Shown: piece by piece, positions 20,847-30,523 of the stretch
How positions within the stretch are numbered: the stretch's first letter is position 1
Layout of the letters: every line of letters begins with the position of its first letter
Source of the DNA: Ilumatobacteraceae bacterium
Lineage (GTDB): Bacteria; Actinomycetota; Acidimicrobiia; Acidimicrobiales; Ilumatobacteraceae
Length of the DNA stretch: 43,850 nt
NCBI GenBank assembly: GCA_016462185.1
Contig: JAEMTQ010000001.1
Location: 22,360-66,209 of the forward strand
Direction: 5' to 3'
Notes under the pieces: model-generated
Told to the model about the DNA's origin: nothing
Seen by the model: the letters and a program-made list of their open reading frames with translations, nothing else
The model's database searches: none
Translations under genes and position numbers: made by a program

Positions 20847-22615
20847 TTTGCGGCTGGTGGCAACAGCCTGATGCCCAGTTCATTAAGTTGAGCAGGGTTC
20901 ACAGTCGTCGGCGCATTTGTCATCGGGTCGGAGCCTGATTGAGTTTTTGGAAAAGCAATCACTTCACGAATATTGTCTTCGCCCGCCAGAATCGCAACCA
21001 AACGATCAATACCAAACGCAAAGCCGCCGTGCGGAGGTGCCCCGTATTTAAATGGCTGCAAGAAGAAACCAAAACGCGCGTCAGCATCCTCGTCGGTTAT
21101 GCCGAGTTGGCGAAACACCCGCCGCTGAAGATCTGGTTCGTGAATTCGAATCGAGCCCGAGCCGAGCTCCCAACCGTTCAAGACGAGGTCGTATGCGAGC
21201 GCTCGCACCGAAAGCGGATCGCTCTCAAGTCGATCAACATCTTCATGATGTGGATGACAGAACGGATGATGTCCAGGTTGTGGCAATTTCGTCGTTGGGT
21301 TGATGCCAACGAACATTGGAAAGTCGACCACCCATACATATCTATATGGGCCCTCGTGCACTGGCGGGCGGCCAAGATCATTGCGCAACTGTCCCAAGAC
21401 TGCACAACTAGTTGCCCAAACATCGGCAACGATAAGTATCAAGTCACCAACTGATGCTTTCGTTTCAGCAATCAGATCTGCTTGTTCTTTAGCCGACATG
21501 AACTTAGCTACCGGTGAGTCAAGCACCGACCCCTCGCCCACTTTGATCCACACGAGGCCTTTTGCACCCATCTTTTTTGCGCGATCAGTCAAGGCATCTA
21601 ACTTGTTGCGACCGCTCGCTGCCTGCTCTGGGTAGTCGGCGTGCTTTACACAAATTCCCTTGATCGATTCAGCTGACGCAAAGGCCTTGAATTCGGTCGA
21701 CGCAAATACATGAGTGAGCTCGATCAATTTCATTTCAAAGCGCAAGTCTGGTTTGTCGATGCCGTAGTGGTTCATCGCATCGTGCCAAGTCATTCGCTCA
21801 ATCGGCGGTGGCGCCGAACCAGTTGCTGCCGTAGCTGCAGCAACAACGGCTGTCGAAATCATCGCCATGACGTCGTCTTTATTGACAAAGCTCATCTCGG
21901 CATCGAGCTGCATGAACTCATATTGGCGATCTGCGCGCAGGTCTTCGTCGCGCAAACACTTAGCAATTTGGTAGTAGCGATCCATACCGGCAACCATCAA
22001 CAACTGCTTCCATAGTTGCGGCGATTGTGGCAACGCATAAAACGAACCAGGTTCATTACGAGATGGAACCAAGAATTCGCGTGCACCTTCTGGGGTGCTT
22101 GGCATCAGCAACGGTGTTTCAATCTCGGTAAAGCCCTGCGACTCCATTGATTTACGGATTGCCGAATTGACCTTTGCTCGCAATCGCAGATTCTTTTGCA
22201 TTCGTTCACGTCGAATATCTAAGTATCGATATTTCAACCGAACATTTTCATCTACATCGTCGCCACGTTGGTCAATCGGAAACGGTGGCGGTTCGGCATT
22301 GTTCAAAATCTCGATTGTGCAGTTGCTGAGTTCTACTTTGCCTGTTGGAATATTTTCGTTTACCGTTCCGGCAGGACGCGCCTGAACCGTGCCGGTCACA
22401 CGAATCACCCATTCGCTGCGAACATCAACAGTGTTATCAACTACGCATTGAACGATGCCGCTGAAGTCGCGCAGGTCAAGAAACGCCAGGTTGTTGCCGT
22501 GCTCGCGCCTTCGTCCAACCCAACCACAAAGGGTGACTTGCTGGCCAACATTTTCTGCGCGCATATCTCCGCACAAGTGAGTTCGCAATGCTGTGCTGTT
22601 GTTTGTCTTAGTCAT
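20843..22615 (-). CDS. aspS: Aspartyl-tRNA synthetase
   Basis: 590 aa; VTLCGWVGRRREHGNNLAFLDLRD, FRDEDLRADRQYEFMQLD-like motif 2, GFAFGIDRLVAIL motif 3. Confidence 0.98.
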   Translation of the reverse strand: MTKTNNSTALRTHLCGDMRAENVGQQVTLCGWVGRRREHGNNLAFLDLRDFSGIVQCVVDNTVDVRSEWVIRVTGTVQARPAGTVNENIPTGKVELSNCTIEILNNAEPPPFPIDQRGDDVDENVRLKYRYLDIRRERMQKNLRLRAKVNSAIRKSMESQGFTEIETPLLMPSTPEGAREFLVPSRNEPGSFYALPQSPQLWKQLLMVAGMDRYYQIAKCLRDEDLRADRQYEFMQLDAEMSFVNKDDVMAMISTAVVAAATAATGSAPPPIERMTWHDAMNHYGIDKPDLRFEMKLIELTHVFASTEFKAFASAESIKGICVKHADYPEQAASGRNKLDALTDRAKKMGAKGLVWIKVGEGSVLDSPVAKFMSAKEQADLIAETKASVGDLILIVADVWATSCAVLGQLRNDLGRPPVHEGPYRYVWVVDFPMFVGINPTTKLPQPGHHPFCHPHHEDVDRLESDPLSVRALAYDLVLNGWELGSGSIRIHEPDLQRRVFRQLGITDEDADARFGFFLQPFKYGAPPHGGFAFGIDRLVAILAGEDNIREVIAFPKTQSGSDPMTNAPTTVNPAQLNELGIRLLPPAAK

Positions 22616-22627
22616 TAATTAGTACTT

Positions 22628-23884
22628 TCATTTTGGATTGAGAGCTTTTTTTACTTCGGCTACCAAGTCTTTGCGAGCAATTAGGTACTGATCGCCAGAA
22701 CCCATCGGACGTAACATTATGGTCGAATTTTCGACCTCATCCGACCCGATTATCAACGCGAGCGTTGCTCCGCTGCGATCTGCCGATTTCATTTGAGCTT
22801 TCATGCTGCGCAAGTCGTAGGCACGATCGGCGCTCAGACCATTGCTACGCAATTCGTGGCAAACAGCATGAGCGTGCATGCCGTCAACAGTGTCGACCAC
22901 AAAGACTTGCACTGCCGTCGCTGGAGCATCAAAAACTTTTTCTGCATCGCACGCCAGCAGTGTTCGGTCTAGGCCGAGTGCAAAGCCGATTCCTGGTGTT
23001 GCCGGCCCACCCAGAGCCTCGACCAACCCGTCATAGCGACCACCACCACCAATTGCTGTGTGCGCTGCTTCGAGCGCAATTGATGTGAATTCAAAAGTGG
23101 TGCGACGATAATAATCAAGGCCTCGCACAAGTCGGTTGTTGATCTCATACGAAATATTTAAGGCATCTAGTGCCTGCAACACGGCATCAAAATGTTGGTT
23201 CGATACATCGCTGATGAACTCACGAATTGCCGGAGCACCCGCGATTACTTTCTGATCTGGTTCGCGTTTCGAGTCGAGTACGCGCAATGGATTGCGCGCT
23301 AAAGTCGCTCGGCTTTCAGTGGTCAAATCTTTTTCATTAGCCATAAAATATTGCGAAAGTGCTTGTGAGTATTTTTCTCGATCCCCAGCATCACCAAGTG
23401 TGTTGATTGAAAGATGAACTTTACGCAAACCAAGGTCGGCATAAAACTTTGCGGCCAAGGCGATGACTTCCGCATCTAGCAACGGGTCATCTGCTCCGAG
23501 CGCTTCAATACCTACCTGGTCAAACTGTCGATATCGACCCTGCTGTGGTTTTTCGTACCGAAAGTTCGGGCCCGCATACCAAACTTTCCACGGCGTTGTT
23601 GGTCGATGCTCGACAAATGCTCGACACACACTCGCTGTCTGTTCTGGTCGCAAGGCCACATGTCGACCACCTTTGTCGTGAAAGTCATACATTTCTTTGG
23701 TGACAACTTCGGTTGCCTCACCCAATCGTAAAAAGACGTCTAAGTCTTCGAACATCGGGGGAATTATGTATGAATAACCCGCCGACTCGACCGTGCTGGC
23801 AAAGACATCTTGAAAGGCTCGCCAACGCGCCGAATGGGGCGCCAAAATATCGCGAGTTCCGGGGGAAGTCTTAAATTCAGGCAC
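22628..23884 (-). CDS. hisS: Histidyl-tRNA synthetase
   Basis: 418 aa, GTG start; GTRDILAP, ALRPEQTASVCRA, FRYEKPQQGRYRQFDQVGIE, RGLDYYRRTTFEF. Confidence 0.98.
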   Translation of the reverse strand: MPEFKTSPGTRDILAPHSARWRAFQDVFASTVESAGYSYIIPPMFEDLDVFLRLGEATEVVTKEMYDFHDKGGRHVALRPEQTASVCRAFVEHRPTTPWKVWYAGPNFRYEKPQQGRYRQFDQVGIEALGADDPLLDAEVIALAAKFYADLGLRKVHLSINTLGDAGDREKYSQALSQYFMANEKDLTTESRATLARNPLRVLDSKREPDQKVIAGAPAIREFISDVSNQHFDAVLQALDALNISYEINNRLVRGLDYYRRTTFEFTSIALEAAHTAIGGGGRYDGLVEALGGPATPGIGFALGLDRTLLACDAEKVFDAPATAVQVFVVDTVDGMHAHAVCHELRSNGLSADRAYDLRSMKAQMKSADRSGATLALIIGSDEVENSTIMLRPMGSGDQYLIARKDLVAEVKKALNPK

Positions 23885-23922
23885 GCGTGAAGGCTAGACG
23901 CTTTGGCGACACAGGCGATTCA

Positions 23923-26181
23923 TTATCTAGCAGCCGATGGGTGCGCCACGTCTTCATCCTCAATTTCATCTGTCGCCACCCCTGGCAAAACACGATTTGC
24001 GTCGTAAACACCGTCGATTCGCTTGATCACGCGGAGAACCGACAACAAATGACTTGGATCAGCAAATTCAAATTCAAATCGCATTCGTGCGACGCGATCA
24101 GAACCAGTGTGCGTTGTGCACGCAACTATGTTCACGTGCTCATCTGAAAGTGCATTCGCCACGTCTCGCAACAACCGGGATCTGTCAAGTGCTTTTACTT
24201 CGACGGCAGCTACGAACATTGCGTTTGATCCCTCAGACGACCACTCAACTTCAACAACTCGAGCAGAATCTTGGGCTACGAGTGAAGCAGCATTCGCACA
24301 GTCCGAACGATGCACGGTGACTCCGCGACCCTTGGTCACAAAGCCCATTACTTCGTCAGGTGGCACTGGTGTGCAACAACGCGACAATCGAACCAACACG
24401 TCGGGCATACCTTCTATATGCACACCATTTTTCTGAGTCGAAGCGAGCCCAGTTGCTCCAATTGACGACATTGAAAGTTGATCGGGTTGGACTCCGTCAC
24501 GCATTCGCTTTGACATGCGCTCGACGATTGCCACTGCATCGACTCGCTGATCACCAATTGCGGCGAAAAAATCATTTGCATCTTCAAAACTCAGCAGATC
24601 AACCTCGTCTTGCAGCACCTGCGAGGAAAGTATTTTCTGGGCAGGCAACCCAGCTTGGCGAAGTCTTTCTACCAATTCGTCTCGACCATTTTCTACCAAG
24701 TCTTCGAGACGCTCACGAGTCAACCATTGTTTAACTTTGCTTCGGGCTTTTGGCGAAACGACAAACTCAAGCCAATCTTGTGATGGCTCGCTTGTCTCAC
24801 CTTGTGAAACGAGAACTTCGCAAGTGTCCCCTGACGCCAACTTGTAATCCAACGGCACCAGTCGACCATTTACTCGCGCACCCATACAACTATGACCAAC
24901 CTCGGTGTGCACTGCGTAAGCAAAATCAACGGGAGTTGACATTACGGGCAATGTGATTACACGACCCTTTGGCGTGAAAACAAACAACTCATCTTGTTCA
25001 AGATCAGTTTTCAAAATCTCCAAGAACTGACTCGGGTCTGAAACTTCACCCTGCCAATCGATGATTCGGTTCAACCAGTCAATGTCGCCCTGCGAAACGG
25101 TGTCTTTGTAAGCCCAGTGAGATGCAACACCCCATTCGGCGCGCTGGTGCATCTCTTGAGTTCGAATCTGAACTTCGATCGGTTTACCACCAGGTCCAAC
25201 CACTGTGGTGTGCAACGACTGATATAAGTTAAATTTCGGCATCGCAATGTAATCTTTGAATCTTCCAACGATCGGCTTCCAATGCCCGTGAATCGCACCC
25301 AAGACGGTGTAACAATCTTTTTCTGATTCAACGACAATGCGAATCGCTAGTAGGTCATAAATATCGTCGAACTCGCGACCTTTTTGCACCATTTTTTCGT
25401 AGATGCTCCAAAGATGTTTGCCTCGCGCCGTAAGTTCGGCCCTGATTTTTACTTCTTCAAGCCACTGTTGTACTTGGCCGATTGTTTTTGCGAGATAAAC
25501 ATTTCGCTCAGGCGCGCGCGTGGCAACAAGGTGGTCAAGTTCGGCATAACGCTTTGGATACAACGCCGCAAATGCCAAGTCTTCGAGTTGTTGCTTAATT
25601 TCTTGCATTCCGAGACGATGCGCCAGCGGAGCATAAATATCAAGAGTCTCTTGGGCGACTCGTTGTTGCTTTTCGTGTGAGACCGCGGCAATTGTGCGCA
25701 TGTTGTGCAGACGATCTGCAAGTTTGATCATCAACACGCGCAGGTCGCGCGCCATCGCCACCAACATCTTGCGCATCGTTGCTGCCTGTTGTGCTTCTTT
25801 TGAATCAAATTGCAGGCGTTCAAGTTTCGTGACACCGTCAACAATTGCTGAAACTTCACTTCCAAAATTGCTTTCAACATCACCGATTGTTATTTCGGTG
25901 TCTTCAACAGCATCGTGCAACAACGCCGCCACGATTGAAACTTCGTCCAAACCAATGTCAGCGACAATTCGGGCCACAGCAATCGGGTGATTGATGTAGA
26001 GCTCTCCACTAGACCGGTTTTGACTCGCATGCGCCGTTCGCGCCATTTCGTATGCTGCGTTGATCAGCGATACCGAACCCTTGGGATGACGCGCTTTATA
26101 GGCACTCAGCAGAGGTGAGAGTTCCTCGGCAATTGTCGTGTTCTGGCGCCGCCACGGCAGCACCCTCGATGAGGTGGCCAT
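23923..26181 (-). CDS. rel: Bifunctional (p)ppGpp synthetase/hydrolase (long Rel/SpoT homolog)
   Basis: 752 aa; HD domain HDAVEDT; synthetase VGRFKDYIAMPKFNLYQSLHTTVVGP (RFKD); TGS and ACT C-terminal regions. Confidence 0.97.
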   Translation of the reverse strand: MATSSRVLPWRRQNTTIAEELSPLLSAYKARHPKGSVSLINAAYEMARTAHASQNRSSGELYINHPIAVARIVADIGLDEVSIVAALLHDAVEDTEITIGDVESNFGSEVSAIVDGVTKLERLQFDSKEAQQAATMRKMLVAMARDLRVLMIKLADRLHNMRTIAAVSHEKQQRVAQETLDIYAPLAHRLGMQEIKQQLEDLAFAALYPKRYAELDHLVATRAPERNVYLAKTIGQVQQWLEEVKIRAELTARGKHLWSIYEKMVQKGREFDDIYDLLAIRIVVESEKDCYTVLGAIHGHWKPIVGRFKDYIAMPKFNLYQSLHTTVVGPGGKPIEVQIRTQEMHQRAEWGVASHWAYKDTVSQGDIDWLNRIIDWQGEVSDPSQFLEILKTDLEQDELFVFTPKGRVITLPVMSTPVDFAYAVHTEVGHSCMGARVNGRLVPLDYKLASGDTCEVLVSQGETSEPSQDWLEFVVSPKARSKVKQWLTRERLEDLVENGRDELVERLRQAGLPAQKILSSQVLQDEVDLLSFEDANDFFAAIGDQRVDAVAIVERMSKRMRDGVQPDQLSMSSIGATGLASTQKNGVHIEGMPDVLVRLSRCCTPVPPDEVMGFVTKGRGVTVHRSDCANAASLVAQDSARVVEVEWSSEGSNAMFVAAVEVKALDRSRLLRDVANALSDEHVNIVACTTHTGSDRVARMRFEFEFADPSHLLSVLRVIKRIDGVYDANRVLPGVATDEIEDEDVAHPSAAR

Positions 26182-26196
26182 GACTAAAGCGTAGTG

Positions 26197-27339
26197 CTAA
26201 CGACGTTTTTTTCGGGGTCGCGGCGGATGTGTCAACAATGTGGTTGCACGCTCGGCTGCACTACTGACGGTTGATTCGCTTGTCGAATCAACCGACGAAC
26301 CAGCTTCAACACGCGAAGCTTTTGTCACACGTCGCGAAGACTCACCATTGCCCATTAATTCAGCCATTGCCTGACCTGTAGCAATTTGACCACTGAATGG
26401 TTTGTATTTTGGCTCGTTGCGCTTGAGCACATCCAAAAGTGGAACCGCTACAAAGATCGACGAATATGTACCGGCAAGCATGCCAACCAGCAAAGCAACT
26501 GCAAATTCTTCGAGGCTCTTTGCTCCGAGCATGAACGACCCAACCACTAGAAGCGAAATTACAGGCAACGCTGAAGACAGCGTCGTGTTGAGCGAACGCG
26601 CCAAAACTTCATTGGTTGAGACATTTGCGATGTTGGCAAACGACTGTCGAGAAGATGCAAACTTGGTTGCGTTTTCTTGAACTCGGTCAAAGACAACCAC
26701 CGTGTCATACAGCGAGTATCCCAGAATTGTTAAAAACGCAACAACTGTTGCAGGTGAGACTTCAAATCCAAACAATGAGTAGACACCGACGCTCAATAAA
26801 ACGTCGTGAGCCATTGCCACGATTGCAGTGATCGCCATCTTCCATTCGAGACGCCAAGAAATGTAAAGCGAAACAATCACAAAAAAGACGATCAATGCCC
26901 GAACTGCTTTTTCGGTGATGCTGCGACCCCAAGACGAGCTCACCGATGCAACACTGACTTCTTCAATTTCAACTTTTGCGAGTTCAGCGAATGACTTCTG
27001 CACTGCAAGACGAACCTCTTCGGGTTGGTCCCCTACCTGCACGCGCATGACTTGCAGTTCACTACCCGTCAAGAACTGAATTTTTGCATTTGACGACTCA
27101 ATGCTGTTGGCATCAAGCACACTTCGAGCATCGTCATTAGTCAGATCTCCAGCGGGCACTTCCCATGCCACACCGCCACGAAAGTCAATGCCGAGTTCTA
27201 ATCCTTGTACGAGCAATGAAACTGCGCCGGCCAAAACAATTGTCAACGAGATTGCAAAGCCAATAATTCGCTTGCCAATGAAGTCGAAAGTAGTTTCACC
27301 GCGATAAAGGCGACCAAAGAAGCTGAAAAAGTTTTTCAC
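26197..27339 (-). CDS. secF: Protein translocase subunit SecF
   Basis: 380 aa; LGIDFRGGVAWEV, GYSLYDTVVVFDRVQEN, NEVLARSLNTTL. Confidence 0.97.
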   Translation of the reverse strand: MKNFFSFFGRLYRGETTFDFIGKRIIGFAISLTIVLAGAVSLLVQGLELGIDFRGGVAWEVPAGDLTNDDARSVLDANSIESSNAKIQFLTGSELQVMRVQVGDQPEEVRLAVQKSFAELAKVEIEEVSVASVSSSWGRSITEKAVRALIVFFVIVSLYISWRLEWKMAITAIVAMAHDVLLSVGVYSLFGFEVSPATVVAFLTILGYSLYDTVVVFDRVQENATKFASSRQSFANIANVSTNEVLARSLNTTLSSALPVISLLVVGSFMLGAKSLEEFAVALLVGMLAGTYSSIFVAVPLLDVLKRNEPKYKPFSGQIATGQAMAELMGNGESSRRVTKASRVEAGSSVDSTSESTVSSAAERATTLLTHPPRPRKKRR

Positions 27340-28934
27340 TACATCCCCTCTGGCTTTACAGTCTGAATACCGAGCACCATGCGACCTTGTACGCGCTTAG
27401 ATCTTGCGAAAAGCAACACCGCGCTGCGTGTGAAAAAGTAAGTGATCAAAATGTCGGTGAGTGCAGAGATACCCAAGAAGAATGCGAAACCGCGCACCGA
27501 CCCAACAGTTAGATACCACAACACAATTGCCGCGATGAATGAAACCGTGTCAGCAGCCACAATCGTGCGCCAAGCAGATTCAAAGCTGCGCACTGCTGAA
27601 TTCTTAAGTGTCTTTCCGAAACGAATTTCATCTTTTATGCGCTCGAAGAACACGATATATGAGTCGACTGCAATGCCGATCGAGACGATGATACCGGCAA
27701 TTCCAGAAAGCGAAAGCGCAAGTCCATTGGTGCGCGAAAGAAGCGAAATAACACTCCACAAAAACGCAATTGAAATAGTCATGCCAGCGATAACAAAAAT
27801 CGCCATAAGTCGGTAGTAGGCCAGAAGTAGAGCCACCACAAGCAAGATGCCGACAAGACCAGAAATGATCGCTGCACGAAGCGAGTCTGAACCCAAAGTT
27901 GCAGAAACTGTTTGAGCCTGTGAGACACCAAAACGCACAGGCACCGCACCGAACTCAAGAATCTTGGCGAGTTCGCGTGCTTCTTCAGGTGTAAACGAAC
28001 CACTGATTTGCACCGTGCCACCTGTGAACTCGGGTTCATTCACAGTTGGAGCAGAGATGACTGTTCCGTCCAGCACCATTGCAAGTTGACCTGTTGGGCA
28101 CTCAGCTGTTTTATTGAAACATGCTGCGGCGAGTTTGTTCCATAACTGGTCGCCGTCTGGGCCGCTTCGCAACCCAACTACGACGGCCCATTCACCAGTC
28201 TGCACATCGGCACGAGCATCATTTTTGAAAACTTTTCCAGATGCACCAGCGGGCCCTACAACATACGCAATGCCGTTTTTATCTAGAAGCAAAACAGTTT
28301 GTGTTGGATCATTTGGATCGTCACCCAAGCCAAGATTCTCGGCGGTTTGAGGAGCGTCCGCAATCGGCGTCACCGCTTGCGTGTCTGTTGTTTCGGTCGG
28401 TACAGAAGTCGAGCTATCTGGCGTTGTGGTCGCAGTTGAAATGACACGCGACGCACCAGGTCCGCCAGAAATAGTGCCGGCACCATCTTCTACTGAATCT
28501 GAAGTCTGACCAGGCACCGTTGTCGAAGAATCAACCACGGTTGTTGCTGAACCCGGAATCGTCGTGTCTGGATTTGGGTTCAACATGCCCGATTGCAGAA
28601 CCGGACGCAACAAGAGTTCGCCTGTGCGACCAATAATGTCAAGTGCCTGTTGTTGGTCTTTTACGCCAGGCAAATTCACAATCACTGTGCTGCCTTGCAA
28701 AATAATTTCTGGCTCGGCGACACCAATTGAGTCGACACGCGCGCGAATAATTTCAACAGCAACATCTAAACCTGCTGGGTCAAATTCGCCGTCTGGTTGC
28801 AGTGTTACCGATGCGCCGCCTTGCAAGTCGAGTCCAAGTGCTGGTGTATTTCCGGCTACCAAGTTTGCAACAAGTGCCGACACAACTACGACAAGCAGCA
28901 GTGTCAACGAGATGATGTGCCGACGTTTATTCAT
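27339..28934 (-). CDS. secD: Protein translocase subunit SecD
   Basis: 531 aa; LGLDLQGGASVTL, IRARVDSIGVAEPEI, GIAGIIVSIGIAVDSYIVFFERIKDE. Confidence 0.97.
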   Translation of the reverse strand: MNKRRHIISLTLLLVVVVSALVANLVAGNTPALGLDLQGGASVTLQPDGEFDPAGLDVAVEIIRARVDSIGVAEPEIILQGSTVIVNLPGVKDQQQALDIIGRTGELLLRPVLQSGMLNPNPDTTIPGSATTVVDSSTTVPGQTSDSVEDGAGTISGGPGASRVISTATTTPDSSTSVPTETTDTQAVTPIADAPQTAENLGLGDDPNDPTQTVLLLDKNGIAYVVGPAGASGKVFKNDARADVQTGEWAVVVGLRSGPDGDQLWNKLAAACFNKTAECPTGQLAMVLDGTVISAPTVNEPEFTGGTVQISGSFTPEEARELAKILEFGAVPVRFGVSQAQTVSATLGSDSLRAAIISGLVGILLVVALLLAYYRLMAIFVIAGMTISIAFLWSVISLLSRTNGLALSLSGIAGIIVSIGIAVDSYIVFFERIKDEIRFGKTLKNSAVRSFESAWRTIVAADTVSFIAAIVLWYLTVGSVRGFAFFLGISALTDILITYFFTRSAVLLFARSKRVQGRMVLGIQTVKPEGM

Positions 28935-28974
28935 GAATGTTTAGACAGCCTTTAATTCGACAGTTTTTAAACTT

Positions 28975-29334
28975 CTACTCGGCTGGCTTTTGAGGCGTTG
29001 GTGTCGAAACTTTTCTTGCAACTGAGCCTTTAGCGACACGAACCTCAACTTTTTCGGCGATATCTAACCACAACAACTCGTCTTCAACCGCAGACACAAA
29101 ACCGTAAATGCCAGAGTTCAAAACAACTTCGTCACCCTCGGAAATGCTCGACTGCAGATTTGCAGTCTCTTTCTGGCGCTTGCGTTGTGGGCGTAGCAGC
29201 AGAAAATACATCGCAGCGAATATGAGAACCAAAGGCAGGAAACCCAAAATTGGGTTTGAGGCTTGCTTCTCGGCAGCCGCGGCGAATAAGCCCGAAAAGC
29301 GAGCCGAAATATTAGCGATAAGAGTTGTGAACAT
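28975..29334 (-). CDS. yajC: Preprotein translocase subunit YajC
   Basis: Start refined to MFTTLIANIS (ATG 29332-29334); LVLIFAAMYFLLLRPQRKRQKE; adjacent to secDF. Confidence 0.94.
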   Translation of the reverse strand: MFTTLIANISARFSGLFAAAAEKQASNPILGFLPLVLIFAAMYFLLLRPQRKRQKETANLQSSISEGDEVVLNSGIYGFVSAVEDELLWLDIAEKVEVRVAKGSVARKVSTPTPQKPAE

Positions 29335-29352
29335 AGCAAGCAAGTCTAGGGC

Positions 29353-30471
29353 TTAGGGCTTCTCGTTGGCAGAGTCTGCCCATATCTCTAACAAAGACTT
29401 TCGCAGGCTGGCAAACTCGCCATTAGTAATGGCGTCACGCATTTGTTGCATTAAATCTAAAGTGAAGGCGACGTTATGAAGCGAAACGAGTCGCGCGGCA
29501 GTCGGCTCATTGACTTGAAACAAATGACGAATATAGCCACGCGTATGTCGCTTACAAACAGAGCACGCGCACTTGGCGTCGATCGGATCTTGGCTGGTCG
29601 TGAATTCTGCGCGGGTGATATTTAGTTTGCCGTTCGAGGTCAGTGCAGTTCCGTGGCGACCAATTCGAGTTTGCATCACACAATCGAATTGATCCACACC
29701 CAAGTTCACGGCTTCGACCAGTGACGCGGGGTCACCAACACCCATCAAATATCTAGGACGATCTTTCGGCAAATGTTCGATTGCCGCGGCGAGCGCAACC
29801 AACATTTCTTCGCGTGTCTCCCCCACTGATAGCCCGCCGATGCCGTAGCCGTCAAAATCTAGATCGGTTGTAATCTTCGCGCTTTCACGACGAAGCACGG
29901 GGTCGATGCCCCCTTGCACGATGCCAAACAAACTTTGATCTTGTCGACGATGCGTTTCTCTTGCTCGCTTTGCCCAACTTGAGGTTCGCTTCAACGCCAA
30001 ACGAACAACTTCATCAGCTGACGGCAACGGCGCGCAAACATCCAACACCATTTGAATGTCAGCGCCGATTAACTCTTGGGTCTTGATCGCTGATTCGGGT
30101 GTAAAGCGATGCATAGAACCGTCATAGGTCGAACGAAAAGAAACACCATCGTCGTCAACATCGGGATTCAAAGAAAAAACCTGAAAGCCTCCTGAGTCGG
30201 TCAGAGTCAAACCCTTCCAACCTGCGAACGCACCGAGACCGCCAAGGTCTGCAACAACTTGAGCACCAGGACGCAACATCAAGTGATAGGTGTTACCCAA
30301 AACAATTCGGGCTCCGAGTTCTTCATAATCTTGTGCACTCAGGTGACGAATTGCACCGCGAGTACCAACCGGCATGAAACATGGTGTCTGATATTCGCCG
30401 CGATGCGTTGTGGCGACTCCGGCACGCGCAGAATTCTCTATCGCAGTCTGGCGAAATTCAACAGCAAACAT
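29353..30471 (-). CDS. tgt: Queuine/7-deazaguanine tRNA-ribosyltransferase
   Basis: 372 aa; LTDSGGFQVFSL, GGLSVGE, zinc motif CACSVCKRHTRGYIRHLF. Confidence 0.97.
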   Translation of the reverse strand: MFAVEFRQTAIENSARAGVATTHRGEYQTPCFMPVGTRGAIRHLSAQDYEELGARIVLGNTYHLMLRPGAQVVADLGGLGAFAGWKGLTLTDSGGFQVFSLNPDVDDDGVSFRSTYDGSMHRFTPESAIKTQELIGADIQMVLDVCAPLPSADEVVRLALKRTSSWAKRARETHRRQDQSLFGIVQGGIDPVLRRESAKITTDLDFDGYGIGGLSVGETREEMLVALAAAIEHLPKDRPRYLMGVGDPASLVEAVNLGVDQFDCVMQTRIGRHGTALTSNGKLNITRAEFTTSQDPIDAKCACSVCKRHTRGYIRHLFQVNEPTAARLVSLHNVAFTLDLMQQMRDAITNGEFASLRKSLLEIWADSANEKP

Positions 30472-30523
30472 CGCGCTACACGGTATCTAACTGATAGTTA
30501 CTTGAAGCTTTCTCTCACCGAGA

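Noticed and set aside
25330-25400. EFDD in Rel (KGREFDDIYDLLAIRI), resembling the EXDD motif of monofunctional RelA
   Set aside because: It is not at the diagnostic position; the diagnostic site reads VGRFKDYIAMPK (RXKD), and the HD motif HDAVEDT is intact, so a bifunctional enzyme is expected
30472-30523. Possible preQ1 riboswitch or structured leader before tgt
   Set aside because: Only a short TAACT-ATC-AGTTA stem is visible; no preQ1 aptamer sequence pattern
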